Shown here: piece after piece, positions 5,884-6,840 of the stretch
How positions within the stretch are numbered: the stretch's first letter is position 1
Layout of the letters: each line of letters starts with the position of its first letter
Origin: an uncultured Veillonella sp.
GTDB lineage: Bacteria; Bacillota; Negativicutes; Veillonellales; Veillonellaceae
Length of the DNA stretch: 6,840 nucleotides
Assembly: GCA_900757715.1 (NCBI GenBank)
Contig: CAAEOZ010000315.1
Span: forward strand, 1-6,840
Direction of reading: 5' to 3'
Notes under the pieces: generated by a model
Told to the model about the DNA's origin: nothing
The model's input: only the letters and a program-made list of their open reading frames with translations
Database searches by the model: none
Position numbers and translations under genes: made by a program

Positions 5884-6840
5884 ATGAGCTTGAACCTTAA
5901 AGAAAGATATGGACTTTTAATTAATAATGAATGGGTAAAGGCATCTGACGGTGCTGAATTCAATGTATATAACCCTGCTAATGGCGAACAACTCGCTATC
6001 TGTGCAGAGGCTACATATGGCGATGTTGATAAAGCTGTAGAGGCTGCAACAGAAGCTTTCAAAACGTGGAAAAACGTTTCTCAAGTAGAACGTGCTGATT
6101 ATTTATTGAAAATTGCGGATGCTATCGATGCTCACAAAGAACATTTGGCACAAGTTGAAACATACGACAATGGTAAGCCAATCCGTGAAACATTGAACGT
6201 GGATATTCCACTTGGGGCGGACCATTTCCGTTACTTTGCAGGCGTGCTTCGTTCCGAAGAAGGCTCTGCACAAGTATTTGACGAAAATACATTGAGCCTT
6301 ATCGTTCGTGAACCAATTGGGGTTGTAGGCCAGGTAGTACCTTGGAACTTCCCATTCCTAATGGCCGCTTGGAAATTGGCGCCAGCTCTTGCAGCAGGTT
6401 GTACAGTTGTAATCAAACCTTCTAGCCATACATCTCTTAGCCTTTTGGAACTAGGCGACATTTTGAAAGAAATCTTGCCTCCAGGCGTTGTAAATATCGT
6501 AACAGGTAAAGGTTCTAAATCCGGTCAATATATCCTTGATCATCCAGGTTTCAGCAAGTTAGCTTTCACAGGCTCTACAGAGGTAGGTCTAGATGTATAT
6601 AAAGCAGCATCTGAACGTTTGATTCCTGCGACATTGGAATTAGGTGGCAAATCTGCGAATATCTTCTTTGAAGATGCAAACTGGAAACAAGCTCTTGATG
6701 GGGCAATGCTCGGCATCCTCTTCAACCAAGGCCAAGTATGTTGCGCAGGTTCCCGTATCTTCGTACAAGATACAATTTATGATAAATTTGTAGCTGAACT
6801 TTCCGCTTTATTTGATAAAGTAAAAGTTGGCTTACCTTGG
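5884..6840 (+). CDS. aldehyde dehydrogenase, 5' part (runs off the window)
   Basis: This is an NAD(P)-dependent aldehyde dehydrogenase that oxidises an aldehyde to its carboxylic acid. The visible 319 residues are about two thirds of a typical 500-residue family member; the stop lies beyond 6840. Visible features are the N-terminal INNEWV (14-19), ETYDNGKPIRET (92-103), DHFRYFAG, the oxyanion asparagine N155 in PWNFP, cofactor lysine K178 (VIKPS), the Rossmann element FTGSTEVG (228-235), general base E252 in LELGGKS, and nucleophile C286 in FNQGQVCCAGSR (280-291). The C286/E252 spacing of 34 matches human ALDH2. The DNGKPIRET and DHFRYFAG stretches recall the AldB/ExaC acetaldehyde dehydrogenase group, so acetaldehyde or a short aliphatic aldehyde is a reasonable but unproven substrate. 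The residue equivalent to ALDH2 Glu195 is Ser181. The gene has its own promoter and ribosome site. Confidence 0.93.
   Translation, partial: MSLNLKERYGLLINNEWVKASDGAEFNVYNPANGEQLAICAEATYGDVDKAVEAATEAFKTWKNVSQVERADYLLKIADAIDAHKEHLAQVETYDNGKPIRETLNVDIPLGADHFRYFAGVLRSEEGSAQVFDENTLSLIVREPIGVVGQVVPWNFPFLMAAWKLAPALAAGCTVVIKPSSHTSLSLLELGDILKEILPPGVVNIVTGKGSKSGQYILDHPGFSKLAFTGSTEVGLDVYKAASERLIPATLELGGKSANIFFEDANWKQALDGAMLGILFNQGQVCCAGSRIFVQDTIYDKFVAELSALFDKVKVGLPW

Noticed and set aside
5865..6725. Minus-strand open frames opposite the aldehyde dehydrogenase
   Set aside because: The + strand frame is open for 319 codons with all catalytic motifs, so the antisense frames are by-products.

Overview
This window looks like ordinary chromosome from a low-to-moderate GC (about 40% by eye) Gram-positive-lineage bacterium. 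The protein style, the frequent TTA and CGT codons, the AT-rich spacers and the strong AGGAGG ribosome site fit Firmicutes in the broad sense. A Negativicutes/Veillonella-like source is my best guess. That guess rests on family recall, not a search.

All five genes are on the + strand. (1) Positions 7-1824 hold a full-domain RecQ DNA helicase, whose true start may lie at or just before the window edge. (2) Positions 1825-1949 are a very AT-rich spacer with a weak hairpin/T-run and an imperfect tandem repeat. (3) Positions 1950-5622 hold a thyA-folA-tex cluster. Thymidylate synthase is followed 77 bp later by dihydrofolate reductase, and the folA stop overlaps the tex start as ATGA. (4) Positions 5623-5883 hold the cluster end: a strong hairpin terminator, then a well-formed sigma-70-type promoter with an operator-like inverted repeat and a consensus ribosome site. 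(5) Positions 5884-6840 hold the first 319 codons of an NAD(P)-dependent aldehyde dehydrogenase that runs off the window.

ThyA and FolA form one metabolic loop. ThyA makes dTMP and leaves dihydrofolate, and FolA regenerates tetrahydrofolate. Tex, a nucleic-acid-binding transcription accessory protein, probably shares their transcript and may be translationally coupled to folA. RecQ and the aldehyde dehydrogenase are separate units by sequence context.

I see no mobile element, CRISPR array, tRNA, rRNA or prophage. I found no convincing new multi-gene system. The points most worth a second look are the operator-like dyads around the aldehyde dehydrogenase promoter, the Asn/Arg-rich tail on Tex, residue substitutions in ThyA and the aldehyde dehydrogenase, and short related hairpins in the two spacers flanking thyA.
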